DNA of 64,000 nucleotides from WHSW01 sp963705955 (GTDB lineage Bacteria > Actinomycetota > Thermoleophilia > Solirubrobacterales > 70-9): NCBI GenBank assembly GCA_963705955.1, contig CAVPLH010000006.1, forward strand, positions 558,001 through 622,000. Direction: 5' to 3'. A program made the position numbers and the translations under genes. A model generated the notes under the pieces. The model was not told the origin of the DNA and did not search any database. It saw nothing but the letters and a program-made list of their open reading frames with translations. This document shows positions 35,598-45,336 of this stretch, in pieces; within the stretch, counting starts at the first letter, position 1, and every line of letters starts with the position of its first letter.

Positions 35598-36380
35598 ATG
35601 TCCAGTTTCGCTGCCGCGCTTGAATCGCTCGATCTGAGCCTCTTCGAATCCATCGAGAGTCAAACCACTTCGGAGGACAAGCGCTCGCTGCTCGCTCTCC
35701 ACGTCGCCTGCAGACGCAAGTACGAGAGCTTCGCGTGGCTTGAGATTGGATCGCACCTTGGGGGCTCACTCCAGACGCTTGTACGGGATCCGCGGTGTGC
35801 GCGGATCACCTCGATAGACACGCGCCCCTACGAGCAGCCTGACGAGCGCATGGGGTTCACGGAGGATCGCTTCCGGTATCCAGAGAACTCGACGAAACGG
35901 ATGCTCGACCGGCTTGGAAGCGTGCCCGGGGCGAATCTCGAGATCGTACGGACATATGAGGTCGGCACGGAAGTTCTCGATCCCGAGGCCATCGATCCGC
36001 CTCAGGTTTGCTTTGTTGACGGGGAGCACACCAACGAGGCCTGTGCGAGAGATGCGGACTTTTGCCGCCGCGCCGTCCGGGACAGAGGTGTTATCGCTTT
36101 CCACGACATCGGCGTTATCTACGGAGCGGTGGCTGCATTCGTCGACCAGTTGACGACCGAAGGCATCCCGCATCGGACGGCCTATCTTCCCGATGCCATT
36201 TTCGCGGTCGAGCTCGGGGTAGGCGGGCTGCTAGAGGATCACATCGTGGTCAGTCGCCGACTCTTCGACGGGAACGGCGTCCTCGGGCTGCTGAAAAGTA
36301 ACGATCGCTATCGGGCATTCTTGCAGGGTAGGCGTGCTCGGCTCCTCCGGAAACTGGGCATGATTCCCCGCGAGTATTGA
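35598..36380 (+). CDS. SAM-dependent class I methyltransferase (Methyltransf_24 type)
   Basis: Intact 260-residue protein. The SAM-binding region is FAWLEIGSHLGGSLQTLV, where the usual EIGxxxGxS is kept. Further motifs are ITSIDTRP, CFVDGEHTNEACARDADF and GVIAFHDIGVIYGAV, typical of the methyltransferase_24/cephalosporin hydroxylase-like group that modifies sugars in glycan clusters. ATG at 35598 is chosen because family similarity starts there. It is convergent with the acyltransferase at 36387, seven bases away. Its GC is lower than that of the surrounding Wzm/Wzt genes. Confidence 0.8.
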   Translation: MSSFAAALESLDLSLFESIESQTTSEDKRSLLALHVACRRKYESFAWLEIGSHLGGSLQTLVRDPRCARITSIDTRPYEQPDERMGFTEDRFRYPENSTKRMLDRLGSVPGANLEIVRTYEVGTEVLDPEAIDPPQVCFVDGEHTNEACARDADFCRRAVRDRGVIAFHDIGVIYGAVAAFVDQLTTEGIPHRTAYLPDAIFAVELGVGGLLEDHIVVSRRLFDGNGVLGLLKSNDRYRAFLQGRRARLLRKLGMIPREY

Positions 36381-36404
36381 CTCCATTCAACCGCATGATG
36401 GAGT
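36380..36404. terminator. Small inverted repeat at convergent gene ends
   Basis: ACTCCAT (36380-36386) and ATGGAGT (36398-36404) could form a seven-base stem with an 11-base loop, shared by the ends of the methyltransferase and acyltransferase genes. It is a possible bidirectional terminator. Confidence 0.35.
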
Positions 36405-37124
36405 GGTGGTGGGGCATCCACGGCAGGCAATCGAGCACCTGCCGGACCATCCTTCGGCACTATCCGCGCCTGGTTCCGCGTTAAGCCGGCGCAGGAACTC
36501 CCGAGGATTGTCGAATGAGGTCCTGAGAGCGCGTAACTCATCGTCATCCCTCGTCCACCACGCCGACGCGACAAGCTCTTCCCGCAGGTCCTCCTCGAAG
36601 CGCCACGAAATCACCTGCGCGGGGACGCCCGCCACGATGGCGTAAGCCGGAACGTCATTTGTCACTACGGCCCCCGCTCCGATTACCGAACCATGGCCGA
36701 GTGTTACCCCGGAAAGGACTAGGGCGTTCGCGGAGAGCAGGACGTCGCAGCCGAGTTCAGCAGCTGGTCCAGGCTCGTGAGTCGGCACATCTACCCACCC
36801 TCTCGCCGGATAGGCAAAAAGGTGGGCGGTCCCGACGTGGTCAAGCGCATGGGGCGGCAGGCCAACGCGAGCGCCCTGGGAGATGCTGGTGAAGTCTCCG
36901 ATGTGGGCACAATGGAGAATCGCGGCATCAGCGCCGATGTAGCAATGTCGTCCGAGATACGCGAGCGTCGATTCTATGTACACCCGGTGCTTGATCGTCG
37001 TGCCGGTTCGAATCGTCAGGGTCTTCGGAACGACCGACTCGATCCGGCTTCCGGGATACCAACGCGGGTACAGGTAGCGGACCTTGAGCCACGACTTGAG
37101 TTGAGCCAATGCACGCTCGGTCAA
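36387..37124 (-). CDS. Left-handed beta-helix acyltransferase
   Basis: Intact 245-residue hexapeptide-repeat transferase. After a short helical start it shows imperfect repeats such as AYLGRHCYIGADAAIL, AHIGDFTSISQGARVG and VTLGHGSVIGAGAVVTNDVP, ending YAIVAGVPAQVI. The loop GLPPHALDHVGT contains the catalytic His. This is the xenobiotic/sugar O-acetyltransferase fold, in polysaccharide loci usually O-acetylating a sugar. The C-terminal 30 residues run past the usual end, close to the convergent gene. ATG overlaps the glycosyltransferase stop by four bases. Confidence 0.87.
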   Translation of the reverse strand: MTERALAQLKSWLKVRYLYPRWYPGSRIESVVPKTLTIRTGTTIKHRVYIESTLAYLGRHCYIGADAAILHCAHIGDFTSISQGARVGLPPHALDHVGTAHLFAYPARGWVDVPTHEPGPAAELGCDVLLSANALVLSGVTLGHGSVIGAGAVVTNDVPAYAIVAGVPAQVISWRFEEDLREELVASAWWTRDDDELRALRTSFDNPREFLRRLNAEPGADSAEGWSGRCSIACRGCPTTTPSCG

Positions 37125-38356
37125 TGGTCGGCTCCGCTGTCCGTTGGGACGATTCCATCAAGGTGGGCGATCAGGCGCCGGGACTCGCACTCCCAGTTGT
37201 ATCGCTGCTCGAAGCAACGCCTGCCATTTGCCGCCCGCCGCCTCATTTCTTCCTGGTCCTCGAGGATCCGTGACAAGTATCCGGCGAGGACCGTCGGCTC
37301 CCAGCGGTCTGTCAACCAGCCGCATTTGCAGCTGTCCAGGATCCGTCGATTCTCAGGCAGGTTCGTCGCGAGGATCGGGACGCGGGCGGACATGTACTCG
37401 AATATCTTGTTTGCCAGCGCAAGCCGTTTCGAGAGGTTGATCGGCTCGAGGATAAGGACACCGAGGTCGGCCGAGGCGGTCCAGTCATGCAGGTCGGCCT
37501 GCGGCACGATGCCATGCATCAGAACCTTCTCCTCCAGTCCATGGTCATGCACCATCCTCAGTAGGGCCGCTTTGAGCGGTCCCTGGCCCACCATCACCAG
37601 GCGTACCCCGTCCGGAAGGTGGGCGGCGCTCATGACGAGTTCAGCGAGCCCCCGGCCCTGATTCATCATCCCCTGGTAAAGCACGACGCGATCTGTGGCC
37701 GCGAGTCCAAGCTCGCGACGGATCCGGTCCGAAGCTTGAAGCTCCGTTCGCTGGGGACAGTTGAGCACGACACCCACGTCGTCACGATGAAACCGCTCGC
37801 GAAATACCGCTGCAAAGCTCTCGTTGGTGGTGATCAGCACATCCACGTCCCGAACGAGCCTGGGCTCTTCCCAATTGCCTATAGCCCGGCAAAGGAAGGT
37901 GATCAGTCGGAAGGCGAGCGCCTTCGGCAGCGGCGCATCGGCGGGGAAGAATTGGTTGACGGTCTCCAGCCAGATCTCATGTGAGTCGTAGATCAGCCTT
38001 GCGTCGAATTCGCGAGCAATCCGTCGAGCCGGGAAGAGCGTCGGGTAGTCATTTGCCCACACGACGTCAAAGTCACGGCCGTCGGCAAGAGCAGCGTCCG
38101 CGAGGTGGTCGTGTTGTCGGTGAAAAAGCAGCCACTTACGCATCCCGGAAGGCACGGGGCGCACGGTTGGCCTGACTTCGACGCGATCGTCGAAGTACAC
38201 ACCGTCGTCCTCCGAGCCTCCCGTAGTCAGAAGGAGCACCCGCCCGAAGCGACTCAGGGTGCGCACGGTTCGCTGTACCCGCGCGTCATACGTGACAGGA
38301 CCGTCGAGGAGGACGCAGAAGTTCAACTCTGGGCTCGTCAGCGGGCTTCGTGTCAC
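37121..38356 (-). CDS. GT4-type glycosyltransferase
   Basis: Intact protein, 411 residues from GTG at 38356. An upstream ATG at 38419 would overlap the Wzt gene by 53 bases and is rejected. The N-terminal domain has LLDGPVTYDARVQRTVRTL and VVWANDYPTLFPARRIA; ARLIYDSHEIWLETVNQFF is the DSHE branch signature. The donor-binding domain has RVVLYQGMMNQGRGLAELV, LVMVGQGPLKAALL and NKIFEYMSARVPILATNLP. It follows the Wzt ATPase and overlaps the acyltransferase, so all are probably co-transcribed. Confidence 0.88.
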   Translation of the reverse strand: MTRSPLTSPELNFCVLLDGPVTYDARVQRTVRTLSRFGRVLLLTTGGSEDDGVYFDDRVEVRPTVRPVPSGMRKWLLFHRQHDHLADAALADGRDFDVVWANDYPTLFPARRIAREFDARLIYDSHEIWLETVNQFFPADAPLPKALAFRLITFLCRAIGNWEEPRLVRDVDVLITTNESFAAVFRERFHRDDVGVVLNCPQRTELQASDRIRRELGLAATDRVVLYQGMMNQGRGLAELVMSAAHLPDGVRLVMVGQGPLKAALLRMVHDHGLEEKVLMHGIVPQADLHDWTASADLGVLILEPINLSKRLALANKIFEYMSARVPILATNLPENRRILDSCKCGWLTDRWEPTVLAGYLSRILEDQEEMRRRAANGRRCFEQRYNWECESRRLIAHLDGIVPTDSGADH

Positions 38357-38366
38357 TGTGACCCCA

Positions 38367-39318
38367 TTATGACCTTTGGCTCGTGGTGGCGACACATGAA
38401 TACCGGGCTGGCTCCCCAACTACAACTTCACCCCACGTCATGGCTCCCTCGGTCACGGGCGCCCGTAGCTCGACTCGCCGAGCCGGAACAACTTCATGCC
38501 TAGCTAGGCCTAGAGCGCCCTCCCGCCTCAGTCCTGGGGCGCTCCGTTCCTGGAGCGCTCCGTGCACGCGCGCGTACGCCTCGAGCACCTCGGGCGTGCG
38601 ACCTCGGTCTCGCACGACCCCCCGCTCGAGCCACATCGTCTCCTCACATACCTCGGCGACCTGGCCGGGGTTGTGGCTGACGAAGAAGACCGTGCTGCCC
38701 TCACGGTGGAGACTCTTGATCGCGTCGAGGCAACGGCCCTGAAACTCCCCGTCGACCACGGCCAGCACTTCGTCGAAGACGTAGATGTCGGCTGGGAACT
38801 GCATCGCGATCGAGAACGAAAGGCGCGAAATCATCCCGCTCGAGTACCGCTTCACGGGCGTGTCCATGTGCCGCTCGAGCTCCGCGAAGGCGCTCACGGC
38901 GTCCATGCGCGACGCGACCGTCTTGCGCGGCACGCCGAGTGACGCCGCGAACAGCGCGACGTTCTCGCGGCCGGTGAGCTCGCCATGGAAGCCCTGCCCG
39001 ACGGCCAGAAGCGGGATCACCCGTGCCCCGGACCCGCATCACCCCGCTGGTCGGAAGGGTCGTCCCTGCGAGGAGCTGGAGCAGCGTCGACTTCCCGGAT
39101 CCGTTCATGCCGACCAGCCCGAGCGACTGGCCCCGCGGGACCTCGAAATCGACGCCGGCGAGCGCCTCGAAGCCGCCCGGATCGACGCGCGACCGCCGAC
39201 GCATCAGCCGGTTGAAGCTCTGTTGGAGGCTGTGATGCTCACCGAGCCGGTAGTGCTTTCTGAGCCCTTCCGCGACCACCGCGTAGGGTTGCGCTCCGTT
39301 CCCGCTCAGCTCGGGCAT
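38367..39318 (-). CDS. Polysaccharide ABC exporter ATPase, Wzt type (frame break near 39025)
   Basis: About 316 residues after repair near 39025. It shows LAGVDFEVPRGQSLGLVGMN and Walker A GMNGSGKST. The signature is shortened to KRYSSGMISRLSFSIAM, as in Wzt/TagH. Walker B is IYVFDEVLAVVDGEF, and the switch region is VFFVSHNPGQVAEVCE. A ~50-residue C-terminal extension follows, shorter than the carbohydrate-binding tail of O9a-type Wzt. The Asp/Glu spacing of TagH-type exporters is present. The permease gene ends two bases upstream. Confidence 0.88.
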
Positions 39319-39319
39319 C

Positions 39320-40194
39320 TCAGATCTCGTCCGCCATCGTCGTTTCCATCCGCGAGAACAGCCACCAGCCGGCGGCCGCGAGGACGACGGTTTCGACGAG
39401 CGCCACCGCGATCGGTCCGGGCCGCGGGTGATAGCCGGAGATGACCAACCCGCGCCAGGCCTCCATCACCCCCGTCAACGGATTCAGCTCCACGAGCGTC
39501 CTCAGCTTTCCCGACAGCCCGGCGAGCGTGTAGCCGACCGGCGCCAGGAACACCCCGACCTGGAGCAGGAACGGCATCACGCTGATGATGTCGCGATAGC
39601 GAACCGCGAGGCAGCACGCGATTCCGACGACGCCCGCCGTGAGGACGACGAGCCAAGCCAAGCCGAAGGGGAGGAGGACGGCGAGCGGAGAGAGGTGATC
39701 CGTTACCGCGGCGGCGATCAGCGCACCGATCGCGGGTACCGCAAACGAGGGCAGCGATGCGATGATCGCCGACGAGCGGAAACGCCGTGCGCGGACACGG
39801 CGTGTACCGGATGTAGTTCATGGTTGCTGATGATCGAGGACGCGCCGATCGTCACCGCGGCCTGGAAGAACGACCACGCGCTCAGGCCCACGAGCGTGAA
39901 GACGACATACGGCACCCCGGAGCTCCCGACCTTGGTCAGGTTCTGAAACGCGATGATGAACGCGAGCAGCAGGGCGAGCGGCTGAAAGACGAGCCACAGC
40001 GGTCCGAGGACCGACTGCTTGTACTTGACCTTGAAATCGCGTCCGGCGATCACGCGGATCACGTCCGCGTGTCGCACGAGGTCGCTCACCTTCAGCCTGC
40101 GCTTGGCCGGGACGATCACGCGCTCGACCGGCCACTCGAGCTCCGTTGCGGGCGGCGACGCCGTCGCGGTCTGTTCGAGATCGAGCTGGTTCAT
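39320..40194 (-). CDS. Polysaccharide ABC exporter permease, Wzm type (two frame breaks near 39805 and 39770)
   Basis: About 290 residues with two close breaks. The N-terminus includes KRRLKVSDLVRHADVIRVI and the ABC-2 hallmark YKQSVLGPLWLVFQPLALLL. Further helices are VFTLVGLSAWSFFQAAVTIG, WLVVLTAGVVGIACCLAVRY and PFLLQVGVFLAPVGYTL. The middle segment (SLPSFAVPAIGALIAAAV) is legible only in the third frame. With Wzt it would move a lipid-linked or reducing-end-modified glycan across the membrane. It is divergent from sulfotransferase 3. Confidence 0.87.
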
Positions 40195-40359
40195 CGGGAG
40201 CAGGTGCGTCGTCGGTCGCGATCAGCCGCTTGGCTGGACCTCGCGCGTCGATGCAGCCAGGGCGGTCGCCATGGGCACACGATATCGGGAGATTGGGGGA
40301 GGTTCACCCGGCCCGACCCCGGACGTCGACTGACGCGACTCAGGTACCTTCGGCCGAAC

Positions 40360-41328
40360 ATGCTCGACTTCGCCGTCATCGGGGCGCAGAAGGCCGGGAC
40401 CACGTCGCTCTTCGAGCATCTGCGTGGCCACCCGGAGCTTTACCTGCCCCCGGGCAAGGAGCAGCCCTTCTTCAGCCATGACGAGATCTACGCGGCGGGA
40501 TGGCCGGAGTTCGCCGCCAACACCTTCCACGACGTCCCCGAGGGGACGCGGCGGGGCGTGGCGACCCCCTGGTACATGGCCGGTTCGCCGCTACGCGCCG
40601 ACCCGGACGCGGCCGCCGAGCCGTATATGCCGGGGCTGACGGAGAGGATCATCCCGGAGCGGATTCACGAGCAGCTCCCGGCTGTCAAGCTGATCGCGAT
40701 CCTCCGCGATCCGGTCGACCGCTGCGTGTCGCACTACGGAATGAGCGTGCTCGGGGGTGGGATGGATCCACCGTCCTTCGACCGGGTCATCGCCGACCTG
40801 CTGGAGCCCGCGGCTCTCGAGCGGGCTCGCGGCCGGCCGGTGAGCGGCTTCGTCACCTGGGGTGAGTACGGCCGCATCCTCGATGCGTACTACGCGGTCT
40901 TCGCCCGCGAGCAGATTTTCGTCTGTTTCACCAGCGAACTGGAGGCGGCCCCGCTCGAGTTGATGCGCCGGCTGTTCGACTTCCTCGGCGTCGAGACCGG
41001 CTTCGTGCCGCCGACCCTCGGCCGCCGTTACCGCCAAGGAGCCAGCGCTCCGCGGGTCGGTTGGCTGCGGTCGCCGTCGGCCCTCCAGAAGAAGCTGATC
41101 GGAGCGCCCGTCGTCCGCTCGCTCTGGACGCTGGTTCCATCCGACGCGCGGCGGCGCATCGTCCTTCGCCTGCGGGAGGCGAACTACCGTTACGACATGT
41201 GGAACCGGCGCGCATCGCCCGCGCTCGAGGCGAGCCCGGAGTCGCTGGCGCGACTGCGGGCCCACTACGAGGAGGACCGTCCGCGGCTCGAGGAGCTGAT
41301 CGGCGGACCGGTCCCGTGGGCCACCTGA
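40360..41328 (+). CDS. PAPS-dependent sulfotransferase 3
   Basis: Intact 322-residue paralogue of sulfotransferase 2. The PAPS loop is FAVIGAQKAGTTSLFEHLRG at residue 4, the acceptor motifs are QPFFSHDEIYAAGWPEF and TPWYMAGSPL, and the 3'-phosphate site is IAILRDPVDRCVSHYGMSV. The end matches its paralogue (ELIGGPVPWAT). ATG at 40360 opens directly on the first strand, with no N-terminal extension. Its stop overlaps the asparagine synthase start (TGATG), which links sulfation and amide formation in one transcript. Confidence 0.92.
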   Translation: MLDFAVIGAQKAGTTSLFEHLRGHPELYLPPGKEQPFFSHDEIYAAGWPEFAANTFHDVPEGTRRGVATPWYMAGSPLRADPDAAAEPYMPGLTERIIPERIHEQLPAVKLIAILRDPVDRCVSHYGMSVLGGGMDPPSFDRVIADLLEPAALERARGRPVSGFVTWGEYGRILDAYYAVFAREQIFVCFTSELEAAPLELMRRLFDFLGVETGFVPPTLGRRYRQGASAPRVGWLRSPSALQKKLIGAPVVRSLWTLVPSDARRRIVLRLREANYRYDMWNRRASPALEASPESLARLRAHYEEDRPRLEELIGGPVPWAT

Positions 41329-43211
41329 TGTGCGGGATCTCCGGGGTCGTCGGACCGGAGGCGGGCGACCTCGACGCCGTCGTCGACGCCCAGATCGCGA
41401 CGCTCGAGCACCGCGGCCCCGACGCCCACGGAAGCTTCGCCGGCAGCGAGGCGACGATCGCGCAGAACCGCCTCGCGATCATCGACCTCGTCACCGGCGA
41501 CCCGCCGATCACGAACGAGGACCGCACCGTGGCCGTCGTCCTCAACGGCGAGATCTACAACTTCCGCGAGCTCCGCGAGGAACTGATCGGACGCGGCCAC
41601 GAGCTGCGCTCGCGCGGGGACACCGAGGTGATCGCCCACCTGGCCGAGGAGCTCTCGCCGGTCGAGCTCGCCCGCCGCCTCGACGGCATGTTCGCGTTCG
41701 CCGTCTGGGACGAGCGGCGGGGGCGGCTCGTCCTCGGCCGCGACCGGGTCGGCAAGAAGCCGCTCTATTACTGGTCCGCCGGCGGGCGGCTCGTGTTCGG
41801 AAGCGAGCTCAAGGCGCTGTTCGCGGATCCCGCGGTGCCGCGGCGGCTCGACCCCGGGGCGATCCCCGCCTACCTCACCTTCGGCTACGTCCCGACCCCG
41901 CGCACCTTCTTCGACGGTGTCCGCAGCCTCCCGCCGGGCCACGTGCTCACGTTCGAGCCAGGGGGCGAGCCGCTGATCGAGCGCTACTGGCAGCCGCCGG
42001 TCGCCGGCGTCGACGGCGCCAGCCACCTCGACCTCTCGCTCGACGAGGCGGCCGCCGAGGCGCGCTCGCGGCTCGAGGACGCGGTCCGGCGGCGGCTGAT
42101 CTCCGACGTGCCGCTCGGCGCCTTCCTCAGCGGCGGGATCGACTCCAGCGCGGTGGTCGGGATCATGGCCTCGCAGCTCGACCGGCCGGTGCAGACGTTC
42201 ACGATCGGCTTCGACGACCGCGAGGGCTTCGACGAGCGGCCGTACGCGCAGATCGGCGGCGCGGCGGCACGGCACCGACCACCACGAGTTCGTCGTCCAC
42301 CCGGACGCCGTCGATCTGGTCGAGCGGCTCGTCTGGCACCACGACCAGCCGTTCGGCGACTCGAGCGCGGTGCCGACCTTCCTGCTCAGCGAGCTGACCC
42401 GCGGGCACGTCACCGTGGCGCTCTCGGGCGACGGCGGCGACGAGGCGTTCGCCGGCTACGAGCGCTTCGTCGCCGGGCTCGCGGCGCGCCGGTTCGCGGC
42501 CCTGCCGGCGCCGCTTCAGGCGGCGGCCCGCGGGACGGTCGGCCTGCTTCCACCGCGGGCGCTGCGCGGGCGCGCGGGCAGCCTGCAGCGGTTCGCCGGC
42601 GTGGCGCAGCGCGGACTTCCCGACGCCTACCGGGCGTGGATCAGCTTCGTGCAGGATCCGGAGCGCGAAGCGCTGCTCGACGGTCGCCGCGACGACTGGG
42701 CAGCCGAGGACTACCGCGCGATCTGGGACTCCTCCGTCGGCGCTCGCCCGCTCGACCGCCTGCTGGATCTCAACCTGCGCACCTACCTGCTCGACGACCT
42801 GCTGGTGAAGACCGACCGGATGAGCATGGCCCACGGACTCGAGGTCCGCTGCCCGTTCCTCGACACCGAGCTGCTGTCGTTCGCGACCCGCCTGCCGCCG
42901 GCGTTCAAGGCCCGCGGCGCTGACCCTGAAGCGGGTGCTGAAGGCGGCGGTTGCGGACCTGCTTCCGCGCGAGATCCTCGATCGGCCGAAGCGTGGCTTC
43001 GGCGTGCCGCTCGACCGCTGGTTCCGCGAGGACCTGCGCGGCTATGTGGACGCCACGCTCGGGGCAGCGGACGCACGCGTCAAGCACCATCTGGTGCCGG
43101 AAGCGGTCGACCGCCTGATCGCCGAGCACCAGGCGCGAGCGGCGCAACCACGGACACGCGCTCTGGACCCTGCTCACGCTCGAGGTCTTTCTGCGGCGCG
43201 AGGGGTGGTGA
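41328..43211 (+). CDS. asnB: Asparagine synthase (glutamine-hydrolysing) of a glycan locus (frame breaks near 42265, 42930 and 43140)
   Basis: About 626 residues with three single extra bases (near 42265, 42930 and 43140). Class II amidotransferase domain: Cys2 in MCGISGVVG, HRGPDAHGSF and LNGEIYNFREL. Synthase domain: FLSGGIDSSAVVGIMA with the PP-loop SGGIDSS, and VALSGDGGDEAFAGYERF. The C-terminus has VKTDRMSMAHGLEVRCPFLD and KRGFGVPLDRWF. AsnB-type enzymes in capsule clusters usually amidate uronic acids or make an amide on the glycan, rather than free asparagine (family knowledge). Its last 60 bases are duplicated at 45277-45336. Confidence 0.9.
43149..43208. repeat. 60-base direct repeat, copy 1 (3' end of asnB)
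   Basis: Encodes the AsnB C-terminus HGHALWTLLTLEVFLRREGW. It is repeated at 45277-45336 with a single C to T difference. The two copies flank exactly two genes. Confidence 0.85.
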
Positions 43212-43212
43212 C

Positions 43213-44212
43213 GTGCCGAGCGTGCCGCCCGGCCTCGATGTGCGTCTCGCCCCGCTGGAGGACCTCGAGCGCTTCGCTCCCCTGATGCGGGCAGCCTTCG
43301 GGCTTCGGGTCTCAGAACGGCACTTCAGATGGAAATTCGCCGAGAATCCCTCGGGACCGGTGGTGGGATTCGAGGCGATCGGTCCGAACGGCCCTGCTGC
43401 GTTCTACGGAGTGATTCCCGAGACCTACGTGGTTCGAGGCAAGCGGACACGAGTCCACCAGACGGTCGACATCATGATCCACCCCGACTACCGCGCAAGT
43501 GGTCTCTATATGGCCCTCTCGCGCCGAACGTACGAGCACCTCCTCGCCGAGGAGGGCGGCTACACCCTGGTGGCGTTCCCAAACGAGAAGCTGCTCTCGG
43601 TTGGCACGAAGCGCACCGGGTGGACCCTCATGCACACCATCCCCCTCGTGTTTCTGCCTCGCATCATTCATCGCGCGCGCCGGTGGCGGTCCCGGGCGAA
43701 GGATCTGGCCTTCACGACCGTGAAGCGCGCAACCGACCTCGAGCCGTACCTCAGCGCGCGAAACCAGTCCTCGCGGGCTGTATCCGTGGAGCTCTCGCCC
43801 GAATTTCTGCAATGGCGAGGATTCGACCACCCCTACAACCCGGCCCAGGCGTGCCTCGTCTGGCGCGGGTCCGAGCCGGTCGGGATGTGCCTGTTCTCGA
43901 CCGACGCGCGGTCACGCTGCCTGATCCAGCTCAGCGGACTTCATCACCCCACAGATGTGCGACGACGCCTTCGCCGCCCTGGCGGCCTTTCTGTTCGAGG
44001 AGACCAACGCGTCCCTGCTCTACACCTGGGAGCCCGTCGATCCCGGTCGGAGAGCGGCGCTCCGGCGCAGCGGATTCGTCAAGAACCCCACGCGCAGGGG
44101 CCCCGGCTCAGCGCGTTACTCCTTGGTCGCCCGCTCGGAGCCGCGACTGGTTCACGGACAGGACTGGCTGGATCCTGCGAACTTCGACGCCCAGCCGATC
44201 ATGCACGACTGA
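43213..44212 (+). CDS. GNAT-type N-acyltransferase (frame break near 43950)
   Basis: About 333 residues after removing one base near 43950. It consists of two GNAT-like halves. The first has VGFEAIGPNGPAAFYGVIPE, then QTVDIMIHPDYRASGLYMAL, a looser version of the acyl-CoA loop (RxxGxG/A). The second has LVWRGSEPVGMCLFS and FAALAAFLFEETNASLLYTW. Similar double-GNAT proteins in EPS loci transfer acyl groups to amino sugars. GTG at 43213 lies two bases after the asnB stop. It is one of two genes enclosed by the 60-base direct repeats. Confidence 0.75.
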
Positions 44213-44257
44213 GCCACCATCCAACGCCGAGGTCTTGTAAAACCCCACGCTGTCCGA

Positions 44258-45262
44258 ATGCCCGGCTCGCGTCGCTCCCTCAGACCGTCCGCTCGACGGG
44301 CGCTGATCGATGCGTACTCGGTCGCGGTCACTTCGGTCCGGATCGACCGCCTCCGGCTGCGTCGGCTCGCCAGAGGGCGCGGCCTGATTGTGCTCAACCT
44401 CCACCACGTTGGGCCGCCCGGCGGCCGATTCGTTCGTCCGATTCCGCCCGAGGTCTTCGACGAGCTCGTCGGGTGGCTGAACCGCGAGTGCCGGCTGACG
44501 ACGTTCTCGGGGCTTCGCGACGTCGCGACCGACGGGCACAAGCCGGCGGCGATTCTCTCGTTCGACGACGGCTATCGGGATTTCGTCGAGTACGCGATGC
44601 CGATTCTCGAGCGTCACGGCGTACGGGCGAACCAGAACGTGGTTGCGGCGTCGGTCGAGAGCGGGCGTCCCCCGTGGAACGTCGAGCTACTGGACGCGAT
44701 GGAGCAGGTGCCGGTCGAGAGCTTGCGCGCGCTCCAGCTGCCGTCGGGCGAGCTGCCCAGGCTCGAGCCCGCCGCCGGCGATCACGCCCTGATGCGGTGG
44801 GGAGTCGAGGTGAGCCGTCTGCTCAAGCTGCGGCCGCGCTCGGAACGTGAGCCGCTCGTCGATGCCTTGCTCGAGCAGCTTCACGATCAGGCGCCGGCGC
44901 CTCCATCGCAACCGATGCTCACCGCGCACGAGCTCTCCGAGGTGGCTCGACGCCACGAGGTAGGCGTGCACTCCTATGAGCACGACTCGATGGAGTTCGA
45001 AAGCGACGAGCTGTTCGCCGAGGACGTCCGCCGCTGCCGGCGCTGGTATCGGCAGCACCTCGGGGCCGAGCCTCGGATCTATGCGTTTCCGAACGGCAGC
45101 TACAGGCCGTCCCAGGTGAGGATCGCCCAGGAGGCGGGGTTCGATTACGTGCTGCTGGTCGGCGAGCGACCGTCTTCGATTCGCGAGCGCGTGCATCCCC
45201 GGGTCACCGCGGACGGAGTCACGCTGCGCGAGCTGCGGATGAGGATTGCCCGCGCCTGCTGA
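44258..45262 (+). CDS. NodB-type polysaccharide deacetylase
   Basis: Intact 334-residue protein. The NodB domain has AILSFDDGYRDFVEYAMPIL with the Asp-Asp metal and base motif, and VGVHSYEHDSMEFESDELF for the His-containing second motif. YAFPNGSYRPSQVRIAQEAG completes the family. There is no signal peptide, so it may work on lipid-linked precursors in the cytoplasm, or the export signal is atypical. It lies 45 bases after the GNAT gene, inside the duplicated-end segment. De-N-acetylation fits a polymer of amino sugars. Confidence 0.88.
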   Translation: MPGSRRSLRPSARRALIDAYSVAVTSVRIDRLRLRRLARGRGLIVLNLHHVGPPGGRFVRPIPPEVFDELVGWLNRECRLTTFSGLRDVATDGHKPAAILSFDDGYRDFVEYAMPILERHGVRANQNVVAASVESGRPPWNVELLDAMEQVPVESLRALQLPSGELPRLEPAAGDHALMRWGVEVSRLLKLRPRSEREPLVDALLEQLHDQAPAPPSQPMLTAHELSEVARRHEVGVHSYEHDSMEFESDELFAEDVRRCRRWYRQHLGAEPRIYAFPNGSYRPSQVRIAQEAGFDYVLLVGERPSSIRERVHPRVTADGVTLRELRMRIARAC

Positions 45263-45276
45263 GCCGGGGGCCCTGT

Positions 45277-45336
45277 CACGGACATGCGCTCTGGACCCTG
45301 CTCACGCTCGAGGTCTTTCTGCGGCGCGAGGGGTGG
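45277..45336. repeat. 60-base direct repeat, copy 2
   Basis: Second copy of the asnB 3' end, 59 of 60 bases identical to 43149-43208. It is not followed by a stop but runs into the convergent epimerase gene, whose last codons overlap it. Confidence 0.85.
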
